Below are positions 56,082-64,000 of a stretch of DNA of 64,000 nt, in pieces. This stretch comes from Litchfieldella anticariensis FP35 = DSM 16096. Lineage in GTDB: Bacteria; Pseudomonadota; Gammaproteobacteria; Pseudomonadales; Halomonadaceae. The first letter of the stretch is position 1. Every line of letters starts with the position of its first letter. Location: contig NZ_KE332394.1 in the NCBI RefSeq assembly GCF_000409775.1, forward strand, positions 226,254 through 290,253. The letters are read 5' to 3'. The notes beneath the pieces are model-generated. The model searched no databases. It was given only the letters and a program-made list of their open reading frames with translations, and had not been told where the DNA came from. The translations under genes and the position numbers were made by a program.

Positions 56082-56408
56082 ATGGACGCCAACGACAGAA
56101 AAGCACGACTGGAAGCGCTTAGAGCGGAGTTGCTGGAGCGCATACAGCTTTACGAGGCCCATCAACGTCGCATGACGGGGGCGCTGGACAAGGACATGGA
56201 GGAACAGGCCCAGGAGATCGAGAACGATGAGGTGGTCGACCTGCTTGACGATGAGGCCCGGGAAGAATTGGATCAGATCGACAAGGCGTTGGCCAGGATC
56301 ACCGCGAACGTCGGCGACCGCTGCGAAATCTGCGGTGAGACGATAGCACCTGGTCGTCTCGTCGCGCTACCGTATACGACGCGCTGCGTGGATTGTGCCA
56401 TCGAATGA
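56082..56408 (+). CDS. DksA/TraR-type zinc-finger protein
   Basis: 108 residues: a coiled-coil helix pair followed by a C-terminal C4 zinc finger (CEICGETIAPGRL and TRCVDCA). DksA-family proteins bind the RNA-polymerase secondary channel. This one is shorter than DksA and close to the small stress-type members. Start 56082 (MDANDRKARL) is preferred; the frame extends to 55950 with a hydrophobic, unlike-family sequence. Confidence 0.82.
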   Translation: MDANDRKARLEALRAELLERIQLYEAHQRRMTGALDKDMEEQAQEIENDEVVDLLDDEAREELDQIDKALARITANVGDRCEICGETIAPGRLVALPYTTRCVDCAIE

Positions 56409-56901
56409 GGCGGGCATTACAGCCCGCCATGCTGTCTTCACGGAAGAGGTAGTCGATGACTGCATCGGCGGAGCGGTGCAGGCTATAGAGGTCAAGGCCA
56501 TGAAAGCCGACCTGATCGGCGTAAGGGCGACCGGCATTGTAATCCCTCAGCCAGAGAATGAAGTCGCGCACCTGATCGTTTCTCCACATCCATTGCGGAA
56601 AGCGTTGGAAGTCGCTAAAGGCATCCATCAGCGTGTCCTGGCTGGTTCCCCTGACGAAACTGTTGAGGCGCAGCGCATCGGGCCAGTCGGCCTCGACCAA
56701 CACTGCTTCGAATCCGTTTTCCTCGATCAGGCGCCGGGTGATTTCGCCCCGCATGCGGTAGAACTCCGCCGTGCCGTGTGACGCTTCGCCGAGTAGCACG
56801 AAGTGCCGTCCAGCGGCCTGTTCCAGGAGGGCATCGTAATCGCTGTCACGCTCGTCGAGACGTATTGCAGCATTGCGAATGCCGGCAAGGGGAGTGACCA
56901 T
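56408..56901 (-). pseudogene. Erythromycin-esterase-like protein, truncated
   Basis: Starts at 56901 (MVTPLAGIRNAAIRL) and follows the Ere-like hydrolase family for about 155 residues: RHFVLLGEASHGTAEFYRMR with the active-site His region, FEAVLVEADWPDALRLN and VGFHGLDLYSLHRSADAV. It then breaks off at DSMAGC near 56435 and runs into the tail of the DksA-like gene; the family is about 400 residues or more. About 60% is missing, so it should be inactive. Confidence 0.78.
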
Positions 56902-57145
56902 GGATTTCTCCAGTTTCCAACCGAGGCTGTCATCCACCAAAGTCTAGATCAGGCCAAGCGGCCCCCGGCGCCTAACGTCGCTGAACTTGCTCTTGAGCAA
57001 GGTGCGGCGAATTTCCATGACATTGAGCACCCAGGCCATGGCGTGGGTGTTTGTGCTTCAGGTGGGTCAGGGTTACGCCTGACAGGGGCTTGGATTTGTG
57101 TCTGCCGCGCTTCTGCAGTCTCAACGGCCGACACGGACGCCAGCC

Positions 57146-58255
57146 TCATGGGGTTTCGTCCGGGGAAATGAAGGCATCGCGATGAAAGGCCGCTGCCTCG
57201 TTCACCTCCGCCACGCCGACGATCCCGGGTTCGGGAGGCTCGGCGCCGGCTAGCACCTCTAGCACGCTTCTCACACCCCGAGACAGGGACGTCAGGTTGT
57301 AGCCGCCTTCGAGCACGAAGGCCAACCGGCCGTGGCAATGTCGTCTGGCCAACCCTTGGAGAATACCAGTCAGGGCCGCGAACCCTTCATAGGACACGTT
57401 CAGCGCCAGGTCATTCCAGTGGGGATCGAAGCCGGTGGAGACCAGGATCAGGTCGGGCTGGAACCACTCGGCCGCCGGCACCAGGATGTCCCGGAAGGCC
57501 TTGAGGAAGGCGGTATCACCCGCTCCGGCGGGCACCGGCACATTGACGGTGGTGCCTTCTCCCAGCCCGGCGCCGATATCTTCCAGGCGGCCCGACCCCG
57601 GAAAGAATGGCGAGGCTCGGTGGATGTCGAAGAACAGCACGTCGGGATCGACCCAAAAGATCTCCTGGGTGCCATTGCCATGATGAGCATCCCAATCGAC
57701 GATCAGCACTCGCGAGCATCCCAGCGCGGCTCTGGCATGCGCCGCCGCCACGGCGACGTTGTTGAATAGACAGAAGCCGCGCGCCCTGACCGGTTCGGCG
57801 TGGTGACCGGGAGGGCGTACCACGGCGAAGGCGCTCTCCGCACGGCCCGAGACGACGGCTTCGACAGCGGCGATGGCCGTGCCGGCGGCGACCTCCGCCG
57901 CTTCGACACTGCCTGGCGAAACAGCCGTCGTGTCCACGTCCAGCCAGGCGCTCTCGCCCCGCAAGCGGTAGATCGCCTCCAGATAAGCGGTGGTATGCAC
58001 GCGGCTGAGTTGTTCCCGGGTGGCTGCCGCCCCGGTCTCGACGCGCACGCCCGGCACCGGGTCGCGCTCGAGTAACTCCATGATGGCGGTGAGACGGCCG
58101 GGATGCTCGGGATACTTCCACGCCACCCCCAGTCCTGAGAGGATTTCCCTGAGCCGTTTATCCATGCGCCGCGACAGAAAGGGGGCCTGGGTATCCGGCT
58201 GATGGGCCAGCATCCTGTCATCATGGAAGAGTAATACGCTGTTCCGCTTGGTCAT
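57146..58255 (-). CDS. Histone-deacetylase-family amidohydrolase
   Basis: 369 residues. The zinc and charge-relay residues of class II-like deacetylases are visible: [20 protein letters not shown] with the His pair, [14 protein letters not shown] with Asp and His ligands, [10 protein letters not shown] with the third ligand, and LEGGYNL with the Tyr region. Bacterial members act on acetylpolyamines, acetoin-related or small acetyl-amides. Start 58255 ([13 protein letters not shown]) is chosen by family fit. Located beside the Ere fragment; substrate unknown. Confidence 0.88.
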   Translation of the reverse strand: MTKRNSVLLFHDDRMLAHQPDTQAPFLSRRMDKRLREILSGLGVAWKYPEHPGRLTAIMELLERDPVPGVRVETGAAATREQLSRVHTTAYLEAIYRLRGESAWLDVDTTAVSPGSVEAAEVAAGTAIAAVEAVVSGRAESAFAVVRPPGHHAEPVRARGFCLFNNVAVAAAHARAALGCSRVLIVDWDAHHGNGTQEIFWVDPDVLFFDIHRASPFFPGSGRLEDIGAGLGEGTTVNVPVPAGAGDTAFLKAFRDILVPAAEWFQPDLILVSTGFDPHWNDLALNVSYEGFAALTGILQGLARRHCHGRLAFVLEGGYNLTSLSRGVRSVLEVLAGAEPPEPGIVGVAEVNEAAAFHRDAFISPDETP

Positions 58256-58459
58256 GATCTCATCCGGGAGCGACTGTCCATCACGCATCTGCTTGCGCAG
58301 CGACCTCATACACTCTCGCCGCTAGCCATCCGTAGCACCTGTAAAAGCGTCATAGCCCGGCAAGAGGTATCACGCTCTTCAGCATAGGACAGTCACACGG
58401 GACGGAACACCCAGCCACATTATCGTTCTTCGTCTTTTCCATAGCGCTATCTGTTCATC

Positions 58460-59134
58460 TCATGCTGCGGTATTTTCCTGGCGGCCTAAGATCTGTCGCA
58501 CCAGAAAATAACCGGCGCTTGCCATAAGGGCACCCAGGAGGGCTAATGCCATATCCTTCTGGGTATCCCAGATGTCACCCTGCGTCCCCAGATACGCTTG
58601 GCCCAATTCTCCTCCAAACATTTCTGCCGCGAACCACTCGATAAGCTCGTAGAGCGCAACATGAGATGTAATGATCAGGACCGGGATCAATCGCCGCAGG
58701 AAGGTATCGAGAGGAAACAGCTTTCCCATGAGTTCCGTCACAAGCGGCAGAATTAGCAAGCCATACAGAAAATGCGCCCATCGGTCGTACTGGTTGCGTT
58801 CGAAACCAAGGCTTCGATCAAGGGAATATCCGAACAAGGACTGCCACCATCGATCATAAGGCACCTCAGAATAGGTGTAATGAGCACCGATCTCATGGAA
58901 AACCAGGAAAAGGAAAATGCATGCCCATGCCAGTCGTGACACGCCCCCCTGATACCAGACCCAGGCCAACACTGGTATAGCCGCAAGGACCAGCATATTC
59001 TCCAGCAACCAGTCTGATCGGTACTGGGGTTCAATAGCAAGCCATACCCAAAAGGCCCCGAAGCCTATGAACAGCCAAACTGGATAAGGGTCGAGCTTCG
59101 CAAGGCCGAGCCCTGCTTGCCTCATTCTGGACAA
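58460..59134 (-). CDS. DUF2238 (YjdF-like) membrane protein
   Basis: 224 residues, about six membrane segments. The family motifs FLFLVFHEIGAHYTYSEVPY and YDRWAHFLYGLLILP, and EWFAAEMFGGELGQAYLGTQ followed by GDIWDTQKDM, are all present. Function of DUF2238 is unknown; its conserved His, Asp and Glu near the membrane suggest an enzyme or ion pathway. Single gene. Confidence 0.85.
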   Translation of the reverse strand: MSRMRQAGLGLAKLDPYPVWLFIGFGAFWVWLAIEPQYRSDWLLENMLVLAAIPVLAWVWYQGGVSRLAWACIFLFLVFHEIGAHYTYSEVPYDRWWQSLFGYSLDRSLGFERNQYDRWAHFLYGLLILPLVTELMGKLFPLDTFLRRLIPVLIITSHVALYELIEWFAAEMFGGELGQAYLGTQGDIWDTQKDMALALLGALMASAGYFLVRQILGRQENTAA

Positions 59135-59279
59135 TGATTCAACTCCTTCGATTCACGTTCAACCATTTAACTCTCTTGCTCGCCACATCAAGATATTTGC
59201 GACGTCTAGAACAATCATAACGGCTATCCCTATGCCACCAACCAGTAATATCAAACGGCCAGAGTTATTTAACAAACGA

Positions 59280-59555
59280 GTAATTAATCATCCGGGACCC
59301 TACAACTAACCTCGTCCTTGACCACAACGGTAAAGCGCACCTAGTCATCACCGTCGCGCTCGAATTCCTCGATGTCTTCGGCCTGCATGGAAGAGGTCAG
59401 GGCGCCGCTGTCTAGTTTCACCTTGACTTCCGTGCCTCAGGGTTCGATCGTCGCTTTCTCGACCCAGCCGTAGATGGGTTGTCATCTGCGATAGCGGTAT
59501 CGCTCAACGGGTAGATACAGAAAGCGGCAAACAGCAGGTGGCGCATTGGCTTGTT
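59280..59555 (-). pseudogene. DUF785 (RimB/ATP-dependent zinc-protease-like) gene, decayed
   Basis: Minus strand from MNKPMRHLLFAAF at 59555 with a signal peptide, then after a frame change IYGWVEKATIEP, a stop, GTEVKVKLDSGALTSSMQA, then EDIEEFERDGDD, a stop and VRFTVVVKDEVSCRVP. The KLDSGALTSSMQAEDIEEF stretch is the family's hallmark (KLDTGAxTSSLxAxDI). Two in-frame stops and a frameshift show it is dead, and the C-terminal half is missing. Confidence 0.7.
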
Positions 59556-59575
59556 CATTACGGTTCCATTCATGC

Positions 59576-60430
59576 CCCGCCTGCTCAATGCGCTCGTGTC
59601 AGAATAGAAGGCACGCATTTTTCATCATGAATGGCTCATTTCTAGATCTGAGGAGTTAGAGGGTGACAGGTTGGATTTATTTTCTGGATCTCGCGGGTGT
59701 CGTGGTATTTGCGCTGTCAGGCATCACACTTGCCTGCCGTTCCCGAATGGATCCTTTCGGCATGTTGGTGCTGGCATCGGTCACAGCCATTGGCGGCGGT
59801 ACCCTGCGTGATGTGTTACTTGGCGTGCGCCCTGTCTTTTGGGTAAGCGATCCTACCTATCTCTGGGTCATTATCACTACCGTCGTGCTTGCCATTGTGG
59901 CCTTCCGACATATTCACCGTATATCGAAGCGTCTCCTACCGGTGCTGGATGCGTTTGGACTGGCGCTTTTCACTGTGATCGGCGCCCATAAGGCATTGAG
60001 CCTGGACTATACCAGCATTGTAGCAGTATTGATGGGCCTTCTAACCGGTGTCGCGGGTGGCATGGTACGTGATGTGCTGGCGCGTCGTGTTCCCATGGTG
60101 CTTCGACAGGAAATCTACGCTACGGCCTCCATGGCGGGTGGTATCATTTTCGTTGTGATGACGAACCTGGCCATTCATCCCTATATAGCGATCGCCTTGG
60201 CCATTTTCATCACCTTGGCGATTCGTCTCAGTGCTATCTATTGGCACCTTACGCTGCCGGTGTTCGCCTGGGTTTCCATACCGGTAGACATTCCCGAGCG
60301 AGCTGATGGGATTGCCAATCGACAAGATAACGCGAAGATAGAGTTCCAGCCGCGTCGCAAGGTCAGAGTGCGCATGATTTCGTCTAGCCAAAGACGAAAG
60401 CGTTGATAATCGACTTCTTACGGGGCACGG
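59576..60430 (+). repeat. Long direct repeat, copy 2 (TRIC gene and flanks)
   Basis: Same orientation as the copy at 49785-50640 and nearly identical through the coding part, upstream leader and about 25 bases past the stop. The differences are scattered and mostly silent, so the duplication is not brand new or is under selection. Confidence 0.8.
59663..60406 (+). CDS. TRIC-type cation channel family protein, second copy
   Basis: 247 residues, same length and topology as the copy at 49873 with about 20-25 amino-acid differences, most of them in the last 45 residues (IANRQDNAKIEFQPRRKVRV against the first copy's tail). GTG start after GAGGAG. The channel core motifs FALSGITLACRSRMDPFGML and GVAGGMVRDVLARRVP are kept, so both are probably functional. 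Confidence 0.85.
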   Translation: MTGWIYFLDLAGVVVFALSGITLACRSRMDPFGMLVLASVTAIGGGTLRDVLLGVRPVFWVSDPTYLWVIITTVVLAIVAFRHIHRISKRLLPVLDAFGLALFTVIGAHKALSLDYTSIVAVLMGLLTGVAGGMVRDVLARRVPMVLRQEIYATASMAGGIIFVVMTNLAIHPYIAIALAIFITLAIRLSAIYWHLTLPVFAWVSIPVDIPERADGIANRQDNAKIEFQPRRKVRVRMISSSQRRKR

Positions 60431-60553
60431 TCACTTTTGTCGCCCTTGTATTGCCCTATCAGTAATTCGTGCCCCTGAAGTCCGGAAGTCAACTGCTGGG
60501 CACTCCGTATCGCCAGAGCCTGATCAAGGTGATGTGAGACATTGGACTCGTTC

Positions 60554-60724
60554 TCAATGATGTACTTCATGTTCCTCTAGATCAGCAGCTGCCGCATTGG
60601 CTTCTTCGCGAGTCTTGTGCACCGAAACGATGTCATTGCGATGTAAATCTACGACCTCCCAATCCTGTGGATGGGACTTGTCCGGATACGTGTAGACGGC
60701 GCGTACTTCATATCGCTGTATCAT
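60554..60724 (-). CDS. Small conserved-looking protein, 56 residues
   Basis: Minus-strand frame beginning MIQRYEVRAVYTYPD and ending EEHEVHH, with a perfect AGGAGG six bases before the ATG. A compact beta-strand/helix pattern (DWEVVDLHRND, VHKTREEANAAA) looks like a real small protein of unknown function. It is shorter than usual gene-finder limits. Not part of an operon. Confidence 0.6.
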   Translation of the reverse strand: MIQRYEVRAVYTYPDKSHPQDWEVVDLHRNDIVSVHKTREEANAAAADLEEHEVHH

Positions 60725-60905
60725 GGCTCCCTCCTGATGTTGGATGGGTGTCTACCAGTTTAGCGTGATATGGCGCTGTACGAGGGGCTAGGGCGTGATG
60801 TCAGGAAATCGTGATCACGCTCCATCTCGATATGACCTTTGTGGTCATGAGATATAGTTAATCCGGATGTCCGAATGGTGGGAGTCACAGAGTGGCGGGA
60901 TTCCG

Positions 60906-62126
60906 ATGGACTCACTGATCACGGCTGCTGCCCGTGCACTGACGGCGGGTGATCCCCTCGGTGCATTGAATCGAGTCGCGTTGCGCGACGATGCGCCGGC
61001 GCTGGCGCTTCGAGGGATTGCGATGGCGCAGCTTGGCGATTTTGACCGAGCGACAGCGCTTTTGCGAAGTGCGGCGCGCGCCTTCGGCTCGAGAGAAGCC
61101 GTGGCCCGTGCAAGGTGCGTCGTCGCCGAGGCTGAGATCGCGCTCGTTTCACGCGACCTCAGTTGGGCCGCAAAGGCGCTCGACACAGCGCGGGAGACAC
61201 TCGAAGCGCACGGCGACCGGGTGAACGCCGCGCATGCGCGGTACCTCGAAGTTCGGCGTCTGCTCTTGATCGGACGTCTGGACGAGGCAGAACGCATGCT
61301 CGCCGATCTCGACCCCATGCCCTTACCGTCGGCATTGAGGACTGCCCATGAACTAGTGGTGGCGGGGATCGCGATACGCCGCCTGCAAACGAAAACGGCA
61401 CGCGCGGCACTCGTCCGGGCCAAGCGCGCCGCACACCACGCCGGGATCCCTGCACTGGCGGCGGAGGTCGAAAGCGCATATCACGTCCTGAACACGCCCG
61501 CAGCACGCCTCATTGCACAGGGCGAAGACCGGCTCCTACTGCTCGAAGAGGTCGAAGCGCTACTGGCGTCGGAGACACTCGTCGTGGACGCGTGTCGCTA
61601 CGTCGTGCGTGACGCACATACGGTGGTCTCGCTCGCCAGGCGCCCGGTGTTGTTTGAGCTCGCCCGCTTGCTGGGCGAAGCCTGGCCGGAAGATGTGCCG
61701 AGGGGCACGCTCATTGCGCAAGCCTTCCGCACCAAGTTCGCCGATGAATCGCATCGCGCACGGTTGCGGGTCGAAGTCGGACGCCTTCGCACAGAGTTTG
61801 GGCCACTGGCAGACGTGAGCGCGACGAAGCGAGGGTTCAAACTGGTGCCGTACAGCGCACACGAGGTTATCGTGCTGGCGCGGCCGATCGAAGAGAAGCA
61901 TGCTGCGGTGCTCGCCTTGCTCGTCGACGGTGAGCCGTGGTCGAGCTCGGCCCTGGCGCTGGCGCTTGGCGCCAGCCAGCGTACCGTGCAGCGAGCACTC
62001 GACTCGCTTGCGACAGCAGGCAAGGTGCAGTCGTTTGGTCGCGGGCGAGCGCGCCGTTGGATGACACCGCCCGTGCCGGGATTCACGACAACCTTGTTAC
62101 TCCCTGGTCCTTTGCCGGGTGACTAG
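60906..62126 (+). CDS. Helix-turn-helix regulator with helical-repeat sensor region
   Basis: 406 residues from MDSLITAAARAL; the frame opens at 60867. About 190 residues of TPR-like helices (ARYLEVRRLLLIGRLDEAER and the like) precede a middle domain (VVDACRYVVRDAHTVVSLAR) and a C-terminal helix-turn-helix (ALGASQRTVQRALDSLATAG). Codon use and the very Ala-Leu-Arg-rich protein differ from the neighbouring genes and resemble betaproteobacterial or rhizobial proteins I recall. It is followed after 36 bases by a beta-propeller gene, so it may regulate it. Confidence 0.7.
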   Translation: MDSLITAAARALTAGDPLGALNRVALRDDAPALALRGIAMAQLGDFDRATALLRSAARAFGSREAVARARCVVAEAEIALVSRDLSWAAKALDTARETLEAHGDRVNAAHARYLEVRRLLLIGRLDEAERMLADLDPMPLPSALRTAHELVVAGIAIRRLQTKTARAALVRAKRAAHHAGIPALAAEVESAYHVLNTPAARLIAQGEDRLLLLEEVEALLASETLVVDACRYVVRDAHTVVSLARRPVLFELARLLGEAWPEDVPRGTLIAQAFRTKFADESHRARLRVEVGRLRTEFGPLADVSATKRGFKLVPYSAHEVIVLARPIEEKHAAVLALLVDGEPWSSSALALALGASQRTVQRALDSLATAGKVQSFGRGRARRWMTPPVPGFTTTLLLPGPLPGD

Positions 62127-62162
62127 CATGGAAGCCATACCCCAAGTGATGAGGACAGAAAC

Positions 62163-62792
62163 ATGAACCGCTCAGCAGCCGAAATCATCCGCGAGTATGG
62201 CCCCTTTCCGGGCGTCGACAGCGTGCATGGCGTCACGTATGACGGTCAGCATGTCTGGATTGCTACCGGAGACAAGTTGAACGCCCTCGATCCGGCAAAC
62301 GGGAAGACGTTACGCTCAATCGATGTCGCCGCGCATGCGGGAACGGCCTTCGATGGCCGGCACCTCTTCCAGATCGCCGAGGATCGCATCCAGAAGATCG
62401 ATCCGGAGACAGGCCGTGTCGTTGCCACTATCCCTGCACCCGATGGCGGTAACTCGGGGCTCGCGTGGGCCGAAGGGACGCTCTGGGTGGGACAACATCC
62501 GGACCGGAGAATCCAGCAAGTCGATCCGCAAACCGGGGCGATCCTTCGTACCATCGAGTCCAACCGCTTCGTCACCGGCGTCACCTGGGTCGACGGCGAA
62601 CTCTGGCACGGCACCTGGGAAAGTGACGAGAGCGAGTTGAGGCGAATCGATCCTCGAACGGGAGAGGTTCTGGAGAGTCTCGAGATGCCGCCGGGAGTGG
62701 GTGTGTCAGGGCTTGAGTCTGATGGCGGTGATCAGTTTTTCTGTGGAGGCGGAAATAGCGGGAAGGTAAGAACTGTCCACCGACCCAGGTAA
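62163..62792 (+). CDS. Beta-propeller protein (Vgb/glutaminyl-cyclase-like repeats)
   Basis: 209 residues made of repeated propeller blades (DGQHVWIATGDKLNALDP, GRHLFQIAEDRIQKIDPETG, EGTLWVGQHPDRRIQQVDPQ, DGELWHGTWESDESELRRID). No signal peptide, so cytoplasmic. The fold is shared by virginiamycin-B-lyase-type and glutamine-cyclotransferase-type proteins, but no catalytic set is evident. The pairing with the upstream regulator seems conserved as I recall it. Function unknown. Confidence 0.7.
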   Translation: MNRSAAEIIREYGPFPGVDSVHGVTYDGQHVWIATGDKLNALDPANGKTLRSIDVAAHAGTAFDGRHLFQIAEDRIQKIDPETGRVVATIPAPDGGNSGLAWAEGTLWVGQHPDRRIQQVDPQTGAILRTIESNRFVTGVTWVDGELWHGTWESDESELRRIDPRTGEVLESLEMPPGVGVSGLESDGGDQFFCGGGNSGKVRTVHRPR

Positions 62793-63415
62793 GCGCTAGC
62801 GGTGCCCATGGCATCGACCCAACGCACGATCGGGCTGATCGGAAGCCTTTCGGGAGACCAAGATCAGAGCGGCTGATACTTTCTTGTGCTGGTTACTACG
62901 TGCGGGGTAACCGGCACCGGCCATTCGCATCGCTCATATTTCTAACAACTATTACTATTGATAATGCCTGGTTCACGATCCTGTACTATAGGGGGTTGTG
63001 CATAAGGATTTGTTTCACTGTTAGCGATTTCTGATACATATGATGCTGGTTCCATCATCCAGACTGATCGAACTATTGTTGCGGTCTTACTTCCCGAAGC
63101 CTACGGAAAGCATGGGTGGTATAGCGAATTACAGACTCTCGTTTCTCCTCAAAAACACCCTTCTTTTTCCTTCCCAAGAACTATAATGTATTGGCCAAAG
63201 CCGGGCGCCCACCTACGGCGGCCAAAAGGCTAAGCGCAAAGAACCTAGGCTTGTACCTCTCGGTCCATCCCATCTTCTGCACGCGACACCTCTTCCCCCA
63301 TAAACCAAATCGGGCATGGCTGGTGGCATGGTTGTCTTCGTTGGTTATAGCGCCAAATTGTTGGTCAGTGGTCTGTTCAGACGACAATTAGCGCGAGAGT
63401 ACTGCGGGGTGTTCC
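62793..63415. other. Gene-free region
   Basis: No frame with a ribosome site or family resemblance. It separates the propeller gene from a small exported protein. I see no repeat, tRNA or clear terminator. Confidence 0.4.
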
Positions 63416-63703
63416 ATGAACCTCAAGATTATGACCGCAACCCTCGTTGTTGGCATGCTTTCTGCTGGCACTGTTCTGGCTCTGGATTCGTCTTTCTTGG
63501 AGCAACAGAGCTCACGTCTTCACCAGATGACGAGCGAAAGAAGCATGAAGCAAGCGGACGCGAATGTTCCTGTGGCTTCGGATTTATCATACTGGGAACA
63601 GCGTAGTGCACGTCTCCACCATGTGAATGGTCAAGGAATATCCAACCGCCAGACAGGAAATCGTAGTATCAGGACAGTAATGTCTGAACCTTGGTGGCGA
63701 TAA
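63416..63703 (+). CDS. Small exported protein with an internal repeat
   Basis: 95 residues with a Sec signal peptide cleaved near residue 22 (TVLA-LDSS). The mature part has a repeat: SFLEQQSSRLHQM (residues 26-38) and SYWEQRSARLHHV (residues 58-70), each a short amphipathic helix with E-Q-x-S-x-R-L-H. Probably periplasmic; function unknown. Ribosome site weak. Confidence 0.65.
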   Translation: MNLKIMTATLVVGMLSAGTVLALDSSFLEQQSSRLHQMTSERSMKQADANVPVASDLSYWEQRSARLHHVNGQGISNRQTGNRSIRTVMSEPWWR

Positions 63704-64000
63704 CACTGGGAGGCTGGTGAAACCGTGGCACCCGTGAAGAGGAACACGAGGCTCGAGGAGTTGGGTTTCGAAGATTGATGGATGATGAGTGCCTTCGATT
63801 TCAGGATGGAACCAATGTCCATTTGAAAGGCCAGGATCTGGGTCTTGGCCTTTTTCGATTTCCGGTCAACAGTGACAAGACACAGGTTTCCTGTGCTTGC
63901 ATTAGCTTACCTGCACATACCGTTCCACTTGGCAGCTTCGTCTAGTTGTGGGGTTCCGGATGATCGACTGAACTATAGAAGCTATCCTTTGCTGGCAGCC
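63704..64000. other. Right edge, no gene seen
   Basis: Nothing recognisable in the last ~300 bases; a gene may begin beyond the window. Confidence 0.4.

Noticed and set aside
63181..63387. Short frames on both strands before the exported protein
   Set aside because: No ribosome site, no protein-like pattern, and they overlap each other.

Overview
The window looks like the chromosome of a moderately GC-rich gammaproteobacterium, most likely Halomonadaceae (Halomonas/Chromohalobacter-like). This is inferred from the sulfolactate genes, which match the set described in Chromohalobacter salexigens, from many TRAP/TTT/BCCT carriers and from the general protein style; no rRNA is present to prove it. 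Much of it appears to be accessory DNA.

Layout. 1-3.2 kb: a diguanylate cyclase, wrecks of an IS1182-type transposase and of a DUF1524-like gene, and a MntA/HepT toxin-antitoxin pair. 4.0-6.5 kb: a mobile-element module (DUF1640 protein, unknown protein, RadC-like, ArdC-like), each gene preceded by the same kind of structured leader. 6.5-24.1 kb: an organosulfonate module. A YeiH-type exporter and its LysR regulator are followed by suyAB, a TTT transporter, slcC, comC, a LacI regulator, a TRAP transporter and hpsN with two further dehydrogenases. Together they would import 2,3-dihydroxypropane-1-sulfonate (DHPS) and sulfolactate, oxidise DHPS to (R)-sulfolactate, invert (S)-sulfolactate through sulfopyruvate, and cleave (R)-sulfolactate to pyruvate and sulfite, with sulfite possibly exported by the YeiH protein. 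Two identical 16-bp palindromes suggest one LacI regulon for the TRAP and hps operons.

24.2-24.4 kb: a decayed fragment of an ardC gene marks a junction. 24.5-44.6 kb: rnk, then a creatine/creatinine module: creatinase, BCCT carrier, creatininase, LysR, an SSS symporter with a 40-codon partner ORF, a second LysR with a second TRAP system, N-carbamoylsarcosine amidohydrolase, glyA, soxBDAG and purU. This would turn creatinine and creatine into sarcosine and then into glycine/serine and one-carbon units. As read here, glyA (5-nt insertion) and soxA (1-nt insertion) are frameshifted.

45.0-49.5 kb: three unknown genes, a MobH-type relaxase and a tyrosine recombinase that ends next to a truncated tRNA-Asn 3' half, followed by two intact tRNA-Asn genes. 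The simplest reading is an integrative element inserted at tRNA-Asn whose right end is at about 49.5 kb and whose left end lies beyond base 1; the two catabolic modules would be its cargo. 49.7-64 kb: a host-like region with two near-identical TRIC-channel genes in 0.85-kb direct repeats, two FNR-type regulators, Hsp20, PpiC, a DksA-like zinc-finger protein, a histone-deacetylase-family hydrolase, a DUF2238 membrane protein, two broken genes, and a regulator/beta-propeller pair that looks transferred.
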